From the NCBI GenBank assembly GCA_030374765.1, contig JARGXX010000031.1, forward strand, positions 682,001 to 746,000: a DNA stretch of 64,000 bases, given 5' to 3'. Each line of letters begins with the position of its first letter. Position 1 is the stretch's first letter. The notes under the pieces are model-generated. The model did not search any database. It saw only the letters and a list, made by a program, of their open reading frames with translations, and was not told the DNA's origin. Of the stretch, positions 53,489 through 63,097 are shown piece after piece. Source of the DNA: Agarophyton chilense. Lineage: Eukaryota; Rhodophyta; Florideophyceae; Gracilariales; Gracilariaceae. The position numbers and the translations under genes are program-made.

Positions 53489-54702
53489 TCCCATACATTA
53501 AAAAATAAAAATATTAAATTATCATAGAGGGAAACCGAAAGTGGCAAAACGCGACACGAGGCCACGAGGCCACGAGTCCACGACGCCACGACGCCACGAC
53601 GACTCCGCGTCACGACTCGAGGCATTTGTACAGCAAGGCCCGGTGGGTGATGGCGCTTGTTGTGCAATGGGTGTGCGCTGTATACAGTGTCGCTGTTGTA
53701 TAGTTGGGACACGAGGGGCATGTACGAGATGCGATGGGCATTGTACATTTTCGGACAAGCGCTGCCAAACAGCGCATGTGTATCGGTGGCAGCGTGACTC
53801 CCATTCAGAATTTTTCAGCGTTGTTCGTTTGAGCGTATGTGTGTGTGACTGCTTCCGCGTCGCGCCGGAATGGTATGGGGGCGTCGACGTGACAAAAAAG
53901 CGCGCTTGCGACGCACGTTTTACATCATCTGAGAAGCACGCGTGTGCGCGTAGTGGAGCGAGCGACGGTGATGTGATTGCTATTTGCAATATACAAACTG
54001 AACATTCTATCAGAATGTCGCTGTCAAATTCTGCAGTGGATTAAAACTGTGCAGCCGGCTTTGTGCGCAGCGGTGCGTGGCACTAGGCCCACCCCCACCG
54101 GAGTGGAAGGGAGGGTTGGTCACAGAGGGGTTTAGCCTTGCAAATTGTATTGGGGGTATCGAGAGAGCCGGGGATTTTAGGCGGGAGGAGTATTGAGGAG
54201 GGCTTGCAAACATGCCATAGTTCGGAACAGCGACAAGCAGACATAATGTGCCAGTGCTTTAAGTTGCGACAAGGAAGCGAGACGTTTTGTCGTGCAATTT
54301 GGCCGAGCTGGCGCGCACGTCACACAAACAAACAAACAGCATAGACATGGTAGACACATGCGCGAGAGCGCCATGGACGCGCGGGGGTGACTGTAATAAA
54401 GGGCAACGGCTCCAGCGCCCGCTGTGAATGACGTTGTCGGCGAGCGCTCTCTTTGGCGTGCATACAACACGCGTTGGCACACGCGGCTCACTCGGACGCG
54501 CACGCGACGCATCCATGTCACGCTGTGTGCAAGACGGGCACGTCTTGTAGGGGCGTTGTGAGCTATAAGAAGTGAGGCGACGGCGATCCGTGACAAGAAA
54601 ACAACGGGCACAGGTTGTAGTTTAGTATAGCAGCTTTACAGACAAGAACCCATCCACATCCTTGAATTGCATGCTGTGGGTGGTTTTCGAGGGGTTAAGA
54701 CT
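53489..54702. other. Non-satellite flank with 9-bp minisatellite
   Basis: About six units of a 9-bp motif (CCACGAGGC/CCACGACGC) lie at about 53553-53604. Frames here (for example plus 53541-54044, Cys-rich, opening with GTG) overlap long frames on the minus strand and are not supported as genes. Confidence 0.35.
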
Positions 54703-55116
54703 ATGATCATGCAGCCCACGCAGAGAATCACGCCACTTGGGACACACGCATCGTCCCAGCCAAGGCCGGCCGCGCAGGCAACGACGGGGTTGGCGCCGCC
54801 GGTGACGGCAGCCACGAAAGAGCCGTGGCACGGAGACGCTGCACATCTCATTGAGGCACAGCGGTGGGGCTTAAACCCATGGACGAGGAAGTGGAGCGTA
54901 AAATACTTTGGATATGTAATCGACGCGATCATCATAGGCCCCTGTCACTCGAAGCAGCGTGTCTCTCAAAGTCAAGCGTTCAAAGCCACCGTACTTTGTG
55001 AGTTGTGTGGCGCAACTTTCATCAGCAAGGGCAATCGGAACCGCCACCGCCGGGTGGTGCACCAGGGTAAACGCGTGAGGTGCGACCGCGCACAGTGCAA
55101 CGAGGTACGTACGTGA
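54703..55116 (+). CDS. Small C2H2 zinc-finger protein
   Basis: 137 residues from the ATG at 54703. Near the C-terminus is one canonical C2H2 finger, 'CELCGATFISKGNRNRHRRVVH' (C-x2-C-x12-H-x4-H), followed by the TGEKP-like linker position 'QGKRVRC' and the start of a second finger ('CDRAQC') that is cut by the stop codon. The rest is low-complexity (Ala/Pro/Thr) and then 'WTRKWSVKYFGYVIDAI'. One finger plus a truncated second suggests either a 3'-truncated gene or a missed downstream exon: the sequence after 'NEVRT' begins GTACGTACGTGA, and GTACGT could be a 5' splice site. Probable nucleic-acid binding; target unknown. Confidence 0.5.
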   Translation: MIMQPTQRITPLGTHASSQPRPAAQATTGLAPPVTAATKEPWHGDAAHLIEAQRWGLNPWTRKWSVKYFGYVIDAIIIGPCHSKQRVSQSQAFKATVLCELCGATFISKGNRNRHRRVVHQGKRVRCDRAQCNEVRT

Positions 55117-55642
55117 AGGCACGCAGCGGTAGATTTTGAGCGCGCGCACGATATATGTTCTAACCGAAAGAAACACCGCCTGTCCCTTCGTCGCTGCGAT
55201 CAGACTTTTACACAAATAGCCGACATGCGGCGGCACTGCCGCCGATGGCATCACGGCACGCCGCCACGACCATGCGCGCCGCGTTCTGAGTAAACTAAAA
55301 CTCCCGTGCGAAGGTGAGATCAGACCTTCTTCTATTTGCACTACATCTATCTCCGTACCCCTGTCGGACACGTGCACCACGACTGCCTGCGAGAAGTATA
55401 AAGCATTTGTGGAAGAAAACTTGTAATTGGTGTTTAGGGCATTTAGAAAAGCGTTAGGGGGTCTTAGACACAGATGAGGTGTTTAGGGGAGGTTTTGAGT
55501 TTACGGGGTTTTATATATCATAAAAGAAACCGGCTCTTCTATATATATGTAAATATTTCTTGTTGGAGCTGACGTCTCACGTCGTAGAAATGTTAAAAGA
55601 TGTGTTCAATCTATTCATGAGAGCCTATACGTATTGCATGGC
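55117..55642. other. Intergenic with scattered telomere-like remnants
   Basis: At 55434-55540, degenerate pieces (GTTTAGGGC, GTTAGGGGG, GTTTAGGGGAGG) precede TTTACGGGGTTTTATAT, a partial copy of the cassette seen near 34.7 kb and 57.7 kb. No gene is seen. Confidence 0.45.
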
Positions 55643-55713
55643 GTAAGTGTGGGCTGGCGCTTGGTAAAACGCGGTTGCCACAAGCGCTTGGTAATTACAT
55701 AGACTAAGCGCCA
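55643..55713 (+). repeat. Left direct repeat flanking the PanE-like gene
   Basis: About 71 bp, roughly 87% identical by eye to 56753-56823 in the same orientation. Each copy is itself partly palindromic, with GGCGCTTGG near one end and its complement-like CTAAGCGCC/CCAAGCGCC near the other. Confidence 0.8.
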
Positions 55714-55909
55714 AAGGCTGGTTTTACATTTAGTTTGGTGTGCATGGAAGTTTAGAAAACCTAAGTTGTTTAAAGTTTGAGTATGAAAAGCGGGTTGTTT
55801 GCAGTCTAATTAGGGAGGGTTTGCAGAAAGAAATAATTGTAGGTTGACACATGCAAATACTTTTTGATATAGACTGGTGCCTTTGGCGATATTTCGTAGT
55901 GATATCACG

Positions 55910-56725
55910 CTAGTTGTGTTGCAAGGCCATTGTGACAAAGTAGCTATGGGTGGGCGCGATATCCGCTTCTCCTTCGGCTGAAAGGCGTAAGCTCATGTCG
56001 TGAAAAACTCGGTTGCGCCAATTGAACTCGCTTAGAGAAGTGGCAAAGTGGCCTACGTGTAGCCCATAAGCCAACAAAGCGTTCACCGTTGCTTGCTGTG
56101 GTAAGTACACGCCTCTGCATTTGGCTACCAGCGTGATCAGCTCGGTCATAACTGGTCGTAGCACTGCTTGGTATTGTGTGGCAAGTGCTTTAATGTCCAC
56201 ATTTCCAAAAGCAGCTCCTACAATGTTAAACGAACAAAGCCAAATTAACTTTTCGTAGTAGGCGCGCGTCCAGTCGTCGTCGTTCACCACAGAGGCTTCT
56301 ACCCCTCCTGTTCGTAGGCGGTCGGCCAAAGCTTGGGCCCATTTGCCAGTCATTGTAGTGCGACCGCCGTTTCTCACAGTGGACGGGTCTCGCGATGGAA
56401 CTGCAACGTAGAGCACGACTCGTGTGTTGTGCTGCAAGCCATGTTTCTGTAGAAACGGCATGATATCTCCATTTTGCATGAACACAAGATCCTGGCGTCG
56501 ATGAGGTGGGCATTGTGTAATAACTTCTTGCAATGCATCGTTTCTCGTACATACGAAAATGGGTCCTTCATTTCTGCATCGATTGAGGTTGTCTCCACGT
56601 CGCAGCACCACATCCGCTTCCTGCGATTGCGTTGGACTACCAAGGGTTTTGAGCCAAGAGCCAATTCTTCCCGCTCCCACGATGGTGCATGGTATGGGTT
56701 TTTTTTGCGTCCGAGTCGCGGTTAT
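55910..56725 (-). CDS. Ketopantoate-reductase-like (ApbA/PanE) protein, start codon problem
   Basis: The frame contains an N-terminal Rossmann motif 'CTIVGAGRIGSWL' (NADPH-binding G-x-G-x-x-G), 'DLVFMQNGDIMPFL' (the family's QNG line), and in the C-terminal helical domain 'YYEKLIWLCSFNIVGA', where the Lys matches the catalytic Lys of 2-dehydropantoate 2-reductase. At about 260-270 residues it is close to family size (300). Such enzymes reduce ketopantoate to pantoate, or related 2-keto acids. The frame has no ATG before the Rossmann motif. An ATG at 56690 (ATGCACC...) is out of frame by one base, so a single-base insertion there, an upstream exon, or a non-ATG start is needed. It is flanked by direct repeats, so it may have moved as a block. 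Confidence 0.6.
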   Translation of the reverse strand: MTATRTQKKPIPCTIVGAGRIGSWLKTLGSPTQSQEADVVLRRGDNLNRCRNEGPIFVCTRNDALQEVITQCPPHRRQDLVFMQNGDIMPFLQKHGLQHNTRVVLYVAVPSRDPSTVRNGGRTTMTGKWAQALADRLRTGGVEASVVNDDDWTRAYYEKLIWLCSFNIVGAAFGNVDIKALATQYQAVLRPVMTELITLVAKCRGVYLPQQATVNALLAYGLHVGHFATSLSEFNWRNRVFHDMSLRLSAEGEADIAPTHSYFVTMALQHN

Positions 56726-56752
56726 GGCTGTGTCCTATATATATTACAGGTT

Positions 56753-56823
56753 GTAAGTGTGGGCTGGCGCTTGGTAAAACGCGGTTGTCAGTAGCGCTTG
56801 GTAATTACATACACCAAGCGCCA
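56753..56823 (+). repeat. Right direct repeat flanking the PanE-like gene
   Basis: Partner of 55643-55713, 1,110 bp away. It contains GGCGCTTGG and CCAAGCGCC as the ends of a possible hairpin. GCGCTTGG also recurs rightward at about 100-bp intervals. Confidence 0.8.
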
Positions 56824-57400
56824 CGCGCTGCATTCGACGTATGTGCGATTTTGACCCCCTGGATGGAAAACGTTGTGCTGGAGAGCGCGTATGACACATT
56901 GGCACGCTCAAAAAATCGTGGCTAATTGCGCTCAGGCGCTTCGTTTGGGTAACGTAGCGCGCGACTTGCCAGATGTTGGGGCGCAGCACCCATTTTCGCA
57001 ATTTTTGCATTTGAAAAAATCATAAATTTTAGGCGCGCTTGGCTTTCTGCCAAATCCTGCGTTTGCACATGTTTTATTGTAACATTTTTGCTGCACAACG
57101 TGGAGGCGTGCGTCGAGTGTGGCACTCAAAGGCGCTTGGTTTCAGCCACATCTCCGCTGCACAGTCGAGCTGTGTTGTAAGCTGGATAATGTGCGAAATT
57201 TTTATCAAAAGAAAGGGTTGTGTTATGCGTTTGCGCTTGGTTCTGTGGCGATTTCGTGGAGGCAGATGGCACATTGTCAGGCGTTTTGTATGTGCGTTTT
57301 TGGGGTCGTGTACGCGGCTGAAAAAGGTGCGTTTGCGCTTGGTTCTAGGATGGTTTTCATATCCGGCAACACTGGGGGTCGATATTCGATGGTATTGCCA
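56824..57400 (+). repeat. Degenerate ~100-bp phased repeat marked by GCGCTTGG
   Basis: The motif GCGCTTGG (or GCGCTTCG) occurs at 56936, 57035, 57132, 57233 and 57335, with spacings of 99, 97, 101 and 102. The intervening sequence is only weakly similar. Open frames here (57039-57467) look incidental. Confidence 0.5.
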
Positions 57401-57599
57401 AGTTCAATGTAGGTTGAGTGTGGTGAGTAGTAGGTCACGCGAGTGCTGGCGCCACACTCTCAGCTAAAGAAGCCGCGTGCAGTGCGTTTAGTGAGGTAGG
57501 GATGACGTATGCTTAACGATGACAGGTAGATTCTTATGACGTTAAGGTTTGTCCAACAGTGGCATCGCCACTAAGTAGCTATCGGTCAGGGCCTACGGG

Positions 57600-57905
57600 A
57601 GTTTACGTTTTCGTAGAGGAAACCATTGTGTACGGGCTTTTACAGGTTTCAGGGGTTTAGGGGTTTAGGGGTTGAGGGGTTTAGGGGTTTTAGGAGAAGC
57701 TTTACCTTTATGGGATTTTGAAGTTACGGAGAGGAAAACATTGTGTAGGGGTTTTAGGGGTTTTAGAGGTTCAGGGGTTCAGGGGTTCAGGGGGTTTAGG
57801 GGAAACTTTACCTTTATGGGATTTTTTATTTACGGAGAGGAAAACATTGTTTAGGGGCTGGAGGGCTTTAGGGGTTTTAGGGGAAGCTTTGCGTTTATTG
57901 GATTT
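57600..57905 (+). repeat. Telomere-like repeats with subtelomeric cassettes
   Basis: Short runs of GGTTTAGGGG/GGTTTTAGGGG alternate with two good copies and one partial copy of a block reading TTTACCTTTATGGGATTT...TACGGAGAGGAAAACATTG. The same block is found between the arrays at 34.7 kb. The G-rich strand is again plus. Confidence 0.8.
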
Positions 57906-58339
57906 TAGGGGTTTTAGGAGTCTAGAGTCGAGACGTCAAGTTCCATTATAGTACGAATGCGTGGTGAACAGATTGTTTGAGGGTGTACTCGATATCTGCG
58001 GTGGTTGGATAAAGTTCTGTGTTGAGCGACCTGCATTCGATAAGTGTACTGGGCTTTATGTGTAGGACTGATATAGAGTGTAGGTTGTTTCGTTACACTG
58101 TATTTTTGAGGCGGAGTTGGGGTATTTAGGGGCTGAGGTTGAGCTGGAGATAGAGTCGTTTGAATAACGCTTGTTGCTGGGTTGGGTGTAATGTAACGGT
58201 CGAATATGGGGTGTTTGGCGTTATACTTAAGTATAAAGAGTAGGAAATGTGGTTTTCTGTGGCAAGGAAGAGAGTTGAAAGCAAAATGGAGAAAGAAGAA
58301 TGGGTGTTTATTGTACCGGGTTGGAATCTAAAATCGTGC
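57906..58339. other. Downstream flank of the helicase gene
   Basis: No gene is seen. It contains the AATAAA signal of the leftward helicase gene (TTTATT on the plus strand at 58307-58312). Confidence 0.5.
58307..58312 (-). terminator. AATAAA polyadenylation signal of the helicase gene
   Basis: AATAAA on the minus strand 28 bp past the stop codon of the helicase frame. Confidence 0.5.
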
Positions 58340-61300
58340 TTAAATGAGTGTTGTGGTTGACTTCCACCAAGCTGCAAGGCGTAGAATGTTGGGTACGGCA
58401 AAGTGGTTGTTGTGTGTTAACCAATCATGAAACATGGCGTCTATTTCAAGGTGGAGGGGTGAGGAATCTTGGGAGGATTGGGAAATGGAGTTGAACTTGG
58501 ATTGCATGCGGCCGTCAAAGAGGTGGAGTGCAATTTCGGAGCGAGTTTTGGAGCATGTTCGCCACAAGACCCATGCCAGTTGATAGAGCGAAATGAAGAT
58601 GCAGTGTCTTGTTCCAAAAGTGTGCGGTTGAGAATGAGTTTTGAGTCCCTTGCAGAATCCGAGATGGCAACGGTAGCAGGTTCCTTGAGGTGATTTATCG
58701 AACCTGCAGTTGCGCGATATATGGTGCGGCGAAAAGCATCTGAAGCATCGTTGACGGGAATGGGGGCATGCATGAGTGTCCGTCAAGTGCACTTGCGTTT
58801 TTTCGTGCAGCAAGCATGGCACACAGAGAGGGGCAAGTCGGCGGGAGAGCTCCTCGAAGTGTGACACGATTTGTTGCGGTGTTTTTCGTTCCAAGGTGTA
58901 AAAGAAGGTGGCAGAGTGCGACTGAGATTGAGAATGAGCGACAGTGGGCGATTGGGTCGCTGCGGATGGATGCGTGGTTGTCAGCAACGGCGATGGAGTG
59001 GAGGTGGGGGGTCGTGGTGGACGACTGGCGTGGGGTTTGGGGCTTTGTGTTGGGCCGCCGTTGGTGTTGGTGTTTTGGTTGTTTAAGGATGTTCTGTTTG
59101 ATTGATTGGCACGGTTTTTTGGCGGCGTGGGCGTTTGTGGGGAAGCGCTGGGTGACGGTGAAATGGATTGGGCGTGCTGAGAGGCAGAAGGGGTAGCGGA
59201 AACGGAGCTTCGTTCCGGGGTGGGAGAGGGGGAGACAGCTGCGATGCTATTGCAAATATCGCAATTAAGAACCGAAGGAGAGAAGAGACAGATGCCTGGT
59301 TCTTTTCCGTCCATGTGGAAATAGAGGGCGTTCCTTCGACAAACAGATTTGCATTCGACCCAATGCTGCGCTTCCAACCAACGCTCCGTGGAAAGTGCTT
59401 GGTTGTATATGCGATTGGGCTCCTCAAACGCATTTGTGTTGGATGAGGACGAAGAAAGAGTTTCCGTAACGAGTTTGAAGTAGGGCTGGAAATAAATGGT
59501 GACGCAAGTGGATGGGTTTCCATCGCGGCCGGCCCTGCCGGCCTGTTGCGCGAGGTCGCAAAGACTCGCTACTCCACCAAAGTTGAAAACCAGGCGAACG
59601 TTGGGAACGTCGATGCCCGTACCAAAAGAAGAGGTGCAAACCATGAAGAGAATGTGGTTGGTTGTGGGTGCGCTGGAAGAAGGCGGAGAGTTCCAAAGGG
59701 TGTGAGCCCGGCGTTTACGAACATCGGAGAGACCAGAATGGTACAGGAGAACCGTGACAGTAGTGGATTGTTTAAGGGCACCAAAAGAAGAACGCGAAGC
59801 GGCGAGAGCTTCATGGACAGCTTCGGCAGCCGGGCGTGTTAACGAGAATATAAGAACGCGAGCTAGGGTTGTGTCAGCCGACGAGTGAAGCAATCGAGCC
59901 ACATGCTCTTGCATGATTGAGACGCCCAGCTGAAGCAGGTATCCAAACACATCCTGAAAGTGGCCATGAGCGGCGCGAAAGCGTGTGGCACGCGAAGTGC
60001 TGGGGGCTGAGCTTAGCTGATACACGACAAAAGAAATGTTGTTTCTTGCAGTCGAAGAAGCGTACACATGCGCGTTCGGGATGTGCAGCTGCGACAGAAG
60101 AAGGGGGCGGTCGCGCGGCGGCACTGTCGCGCTTAAAAGCACGCGAGGGATCTTTGTGGGAATATGGCCGAAGCAGTTGTGGAGGTTGGCCAAGCACGGG
60201 CGAAAGTGTTGCCATAAAAGAAATAAGTGACATTCATCGATGGCAATGCGGGCGAGGCGGTCGGCGGCGATCAGTCGCGTGGTGAACTCTGTAAAAGAAG
60301 GAAGAGAAAGTCTTTCAGCGGAAAAGATGTAAATGTCGGCAAAGGAGTGCGATCCGGGAGGGGTGGGTGTACGAGAAGCACGAAGGCCGAAGAGCTGAGC
60401 GCGCAGTTCGTATTCACTGAGCAAGGCTGTGAGAGGGGTGATGAGAACGGTGGAGTATTTGCCCTTTTCCATGAAGACGGGGAGCAGAAGAGATAGTGTT
60501 TTTCCAGATCCAGTCGGCTGGAGTAGTAGCATGTTGGAAAGCCTGTTGTACACGGCCGCTGTGTTCACAAATTGTTGGTGGGACTTGAATAAAGCGGAGT
60601 CGTTGGAAAGTGCCTGTCTTAGTGCTCGGAGCATTTCTGATGTAATATGTTCGTAGGTCACAAGCGGTTGTTGTAAGAGAGAAGCTCCACCGCGCGGTAT
60701 GGCGGCTGCCATAAAAGCAGGCGGATGTGGATTGAAAGGATGAGAGGCGGCCAGGTTTAGGTTGATTTGAGAATGGGGGATCGCAGAGCGGTCAGTGGGA
60801 GGGGACGGGGTTGGCTGCGATGTATGGATGGAGCGCTTTGGTTCAGGTGTAGGTAGAACTGTGTCAGTAACCGGACGTTTTCTGTGGTGTTGTTGTTGTT
60901 GTTGTTGTTGGGTGAGGGGAGCATTAAGAAGAAGACCGAGATACTGGTGCCATTTGCTGGACCACTCGCGATATTTGGAAAGTTGAGAGTGCTGCAAACC
61001 GGATATGTCATGTGGTGTACGAGCGTAAAGAAAAGCGGCGGTGTGCGCAGAGTGGCCCGCCTGGCCATGGGCAGTGGTCAATAGCTCTTCCAAGATGTGA
61101 TCGGCTACAGAAGATGCGGTGACATTGGAAACTGTGTTGGTCATTCCCACGGTGAAGTTTCTATAGTCGTTGAAGGATATCGGGAAACCGCGTTTGCTCA
61201 AGTGAGAGCTGATTATCGAGCGGATGGTGTTTGCGGCATACGGAATTCCGCAGTTGGCGAACAGCATTTTCCAATGCATCTGGAAACAGTTTTCTCCGTG

Positions 61301-63097
61301 TAGGCAGCGGACGATATATGCTTCAAACGGACGTATCAGAGTCAAGTACATGAGCAGAAGACGGGATGTTTGGGCATCGGGAAAGCGAGCAATCGGAGTG
61401 GCGGCCCCTTTGCTGTTTCGCGTTTTCATGTACCGGCAAATGAGGACAGGCGATTTGTCGATGAGCATGAGACAACGTTGAAAGTGTTGGTCGTTGTGGA
61501 TACGGTATGTCTCAATCTCTGTGCCGCGCGCAGGAGAGCCCGACGAAAGGTGTAGCGCAACCAACAGGCGTTCTTGGATTTTCTGTGCACATGAGAGCCA
61601 CCTCGACAACGCATGCGTGAACATATCGGTGCCCAAAATGTCGGTTGTGGGCAGTTGTGTGCGGGGAAAGGTACCGTTTTGCTTGCGTTGCGGAAGAAAC
61701 GGAGTGTGGTCGGTGTTGGAGTTGTGGGGCATGGAAGACGTGAGACAAGTGAAAACGAAAGCCATGTTTTGTTCGATAAATGGGCGGTTGTTGAGGTTGG
61801 TAAGGAAAGAAAAGCCTGGGCTTTTGTTGAAGGAGTCGTCCTGAAGTGAGTGTAGCGCGTTTGTGAAACCGGTTGGCAGAGCGTGGCCAAGAAGCAGGTC
61901 GTTGTGAAGAGTATGTTGTATTTCTTTGTGTAGAGTTAAAACCAAAGAGCCGACTTCTGAGAGGGCGAGGTGAGTGTCACGCACTATGCCGCAGGACGGG
62001 TGAACATCACAATTGTGGAAAGAAACGAACATTTCCTCGCGAGAGGATATGGACATTGCAAGCGTGAGTGTCTTTCTGACAAACGAAAGGGCGTTGTTGG
62101 AATCAGCGTCGATTGCCGCGTCGATGGTACGCATGCGTTCTTGAACGTGAACTGGGCGTTCGGAAGCAGGGGTGGCAGGTTGCAACAGGGGAGAAGATTT
62201 GGAGAGCACGTGCAGTTCGTGTATGGCGCAGGCACAGATGCCATATTGAAGAGCGGCGAGGAGGTGCGTCACATCTGAGGCGGCTGCAAAACGAAAGGAG
62301 GTATTGTTGGGGTCGTGAGAAATGACCGTGTCGTAAGGCTCAGGCGTGCGGTCAGACGGCAAGGGGGCAGCGATAGGCGGGTTGGGGTCGGTGCTTATCA
62401 CGCTTGCGCAAGCAATGAAGTTGCGAACGGAGAGGAGATCCAAAGAGTGGTATGGCGCTAAAGATTGAAGCAAGAAGGGCTTGAGCGCGCTATGGACCGC
62501 TGGGCCATGTTGGGTTGGAGGAAAGGGAGCGGGGAGCTCACCAGAGGAAGACATGCGAATGGCATCCAACACGGAAGTAGTGTAGCAGTACATGAGGTCT
62601 GAGTCGGGTACGAGATGAGGGAGGTTTGCCCTTGTCCTGTGAGTAAACACAAGCAAACGGGAAATGTGTGAAGCGTAACGCTTGAGGGTTTCAGTGGAGA
62701 CAGTTTTAAAAGCTGTGTCGGTGCGCTTGTTGAGGCGGTCCAAGAAAGCCAGGGAGGTCTTACTAACCAAAATGTTCACCTGAGAGAGGTAGTCGAAGAT
62801 GTGGTGGGTGATGGTGCTTTCAGCGGATGTGGGCGTTGTGCCAGTTCTGGATAGTTGAGCCGCCACATCCAGATGAACATGAAGCGAGTGAAGAACGATG
62901 TCAAACTTGGAAAAGGTGATGAAAGAATTCTTCTCCGAGTGGTGACGAAGCAAAGGGTCTGATTGCGAACAAGGAGCGCCGGTGTTGAACTTTTGTAAAA
63001 AGTGGTTAATGTGTTGAAGCGGGGGCTCGATGCCTTTGGCAGTCGTTGCCACTGGACGATGGGGTGGTTGGAGACAAACAGGCTGCGCCGGGGGGTC
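58340..63097 (-). CDS. Telomere-linked-helicase-like protein: recombinase-like region plus RecQ-type helicase (main frame)
   Basis: About 1,570 codons are open. The first ~740 residues match the large N-terminal region of fungal telomere-linked helicases, including 'HLSSGSPARGTEIETYRI' and 'GHSAHTAAFLYARTPHDISG', with spaced Arg, His and Tyr reminiscent of tyrosine recombinases. The helicase follows: 'LLQPTGSGKT' (Walker A, 60497-60520), 'IDECHL' (motif II, DECH instead of RecQ DEAH), 'LLSATVPP' (motif III), 'SFGTGIDVPNVRLVFNFG' and 'QQAGRAGRDG' (motif VI, about 59525-59550). A Cys cluster (CKSVCRRNALYFHMDG...CDIC) and a zinc-knuckle pair (CFRCFSPHHISRNC, CYRCHLGFC) come after a Ser/Pro/Thr-rich linker. 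A (GTT)n tract at about 60890-60911 encodes poly-Gln. There is no ATG at the left edge of this frame: it is the continuation of the frame starting at 63882, displaced by one frameshift. Confidence 0.8.
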   Translation of the reverse strand, partial: DPPAQPVCLQPPHRPVATTAKGIEPPLQHINHFLQKFNTGAPCSQSDPLLRHHSEKNSFITFSKFDIVLHSLHVHLDVAAQLSRTGTTPTSAESTITHHIFDYLSQVNILVSKTSLAFLDRLNKRTDTAFKTVSTETLKRYASHISRLLVFTHRTRANLPHLVPDSDLMYCYTTSVLDAIRMSSSGELPAPFPPTQHGPAVHSALKPFLLQSLAPYHSLDLLSVRNFIACASVISTDPNPPIAAPLPSDRTPEPYDTVISHDPNNTSFRFAAASDVTHLLAALQYGICACAIHELHVLSKSSPLLQPATPASERPVHVQERMRTIDAAIDADSNNALSFVRKTLTLAMSISSREEMFVSFHNCDVHPSCGIVRDTHLALSEVGSLVLTLHKEIQHTLHNDLLLGHALPTGFTNALHSLQDDSFNKSPGFSFLTNLNNRPFIEQNMAFVFTCLTSSMPHNSNTDHTPFLPQRKQNGTFPRTQLPTTDILGTDMFTHALSRWLSCAQKIQERLLVALHLSSGSPARGTEIETYRIHNDQHFQRCLMLIDKSPVLICRYMKTRNSKGAATPIARFPDAQTSRLLLMYLTLIRPFEAYIVRCLHGENCFQMHWKMLFANCGIPYAANTIRSIISSHLSKRGFPISFNDYRNFTVGMTNTVSNVTASSVADHILEELLTTAHGQAGHSAHTAAFLYARTPHDISGLQHSQLSKYREWSSKWHQYLGLLLNAPLTQQQQQQQHHRKRPVTDTVLPTPEPKRSIHTSQPTPSPPTDRSAIPHSQINLNLAASHPFNPHPPAFMAAAIPRGGASLLQQPLVTYEHITSEMLRALRQALSNDSALFKSHQQFVNTAAVYNRLSNMLLLQPTGSGKTLSLLLPVFMEKGKYSTVLITPLTALLSEYELRAQLFGLRASRTPTPPGSHSFADIYIFSAERLSLPSFTEFTTRLIAADRLARIAIDECHLFLLWQHFRPCLANLHNCFGHIPTKIPRVLLSATVPPRDRPLLLSQLHIPNAHVYASSTARNNISFVVYQLSSAPSTSRATRFRAAHGHFQDVFGYLLQLGVSIMQEHVARLLHSSADTTLARVLIFSLTRPAAEAVHEALAASRSSFGALKQSTTVTVLLYHSGLSDVRKRRAHTLWNSPPSSSAPTTNHILFMVCTSSFGTGIDVPNVRLVFNFGGVASLCDLAQQAGRAGRDGNPSTCVTIYFQPYFKLVTETLSSSSSNTNAFEEPNRIYNQALSTERWLEAQHWVECKSVCRRNALYFHMDGKEPGICLFSPSVLNCDICNSIAAVSPSPTPERSSVSATPSASQHAQSISPSPSASPQTPTPPKNRANQSNRTSLNNQNTNTNGGPTQSPKPHASRPPRPPTSTPSPLLTTTHPSAATQSPTVAHSQSQSHSATFFYTLERKTPQQIVSHFEELSRRLAPLCVPCLLHEKTQVHLTDTHACPHSRQRCFRCFSPHHISRNCRFDKSPQGTCYRCHLGFCKGLKTHSQPHTFGTRHCIFISLYQLAWVLWRTCSKTRSEIALHLFDGRMQSKFNSISQSSQDSSPLHLEIDAMFHDWLTHNNHFAVPNILRLAAWWKSTTTLI

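Noticed and set aside
53541-54044. A Cys-rich 167-codon frame (CIQCRCCIV...CTRCDGHC) that could be a zinc or metal-binding protein.
   Set aside because: It opens with GTG, begins in a 9-bp minisatellite, overlaps an equally long antisense frame, and its Cys spacing fits no known finger.
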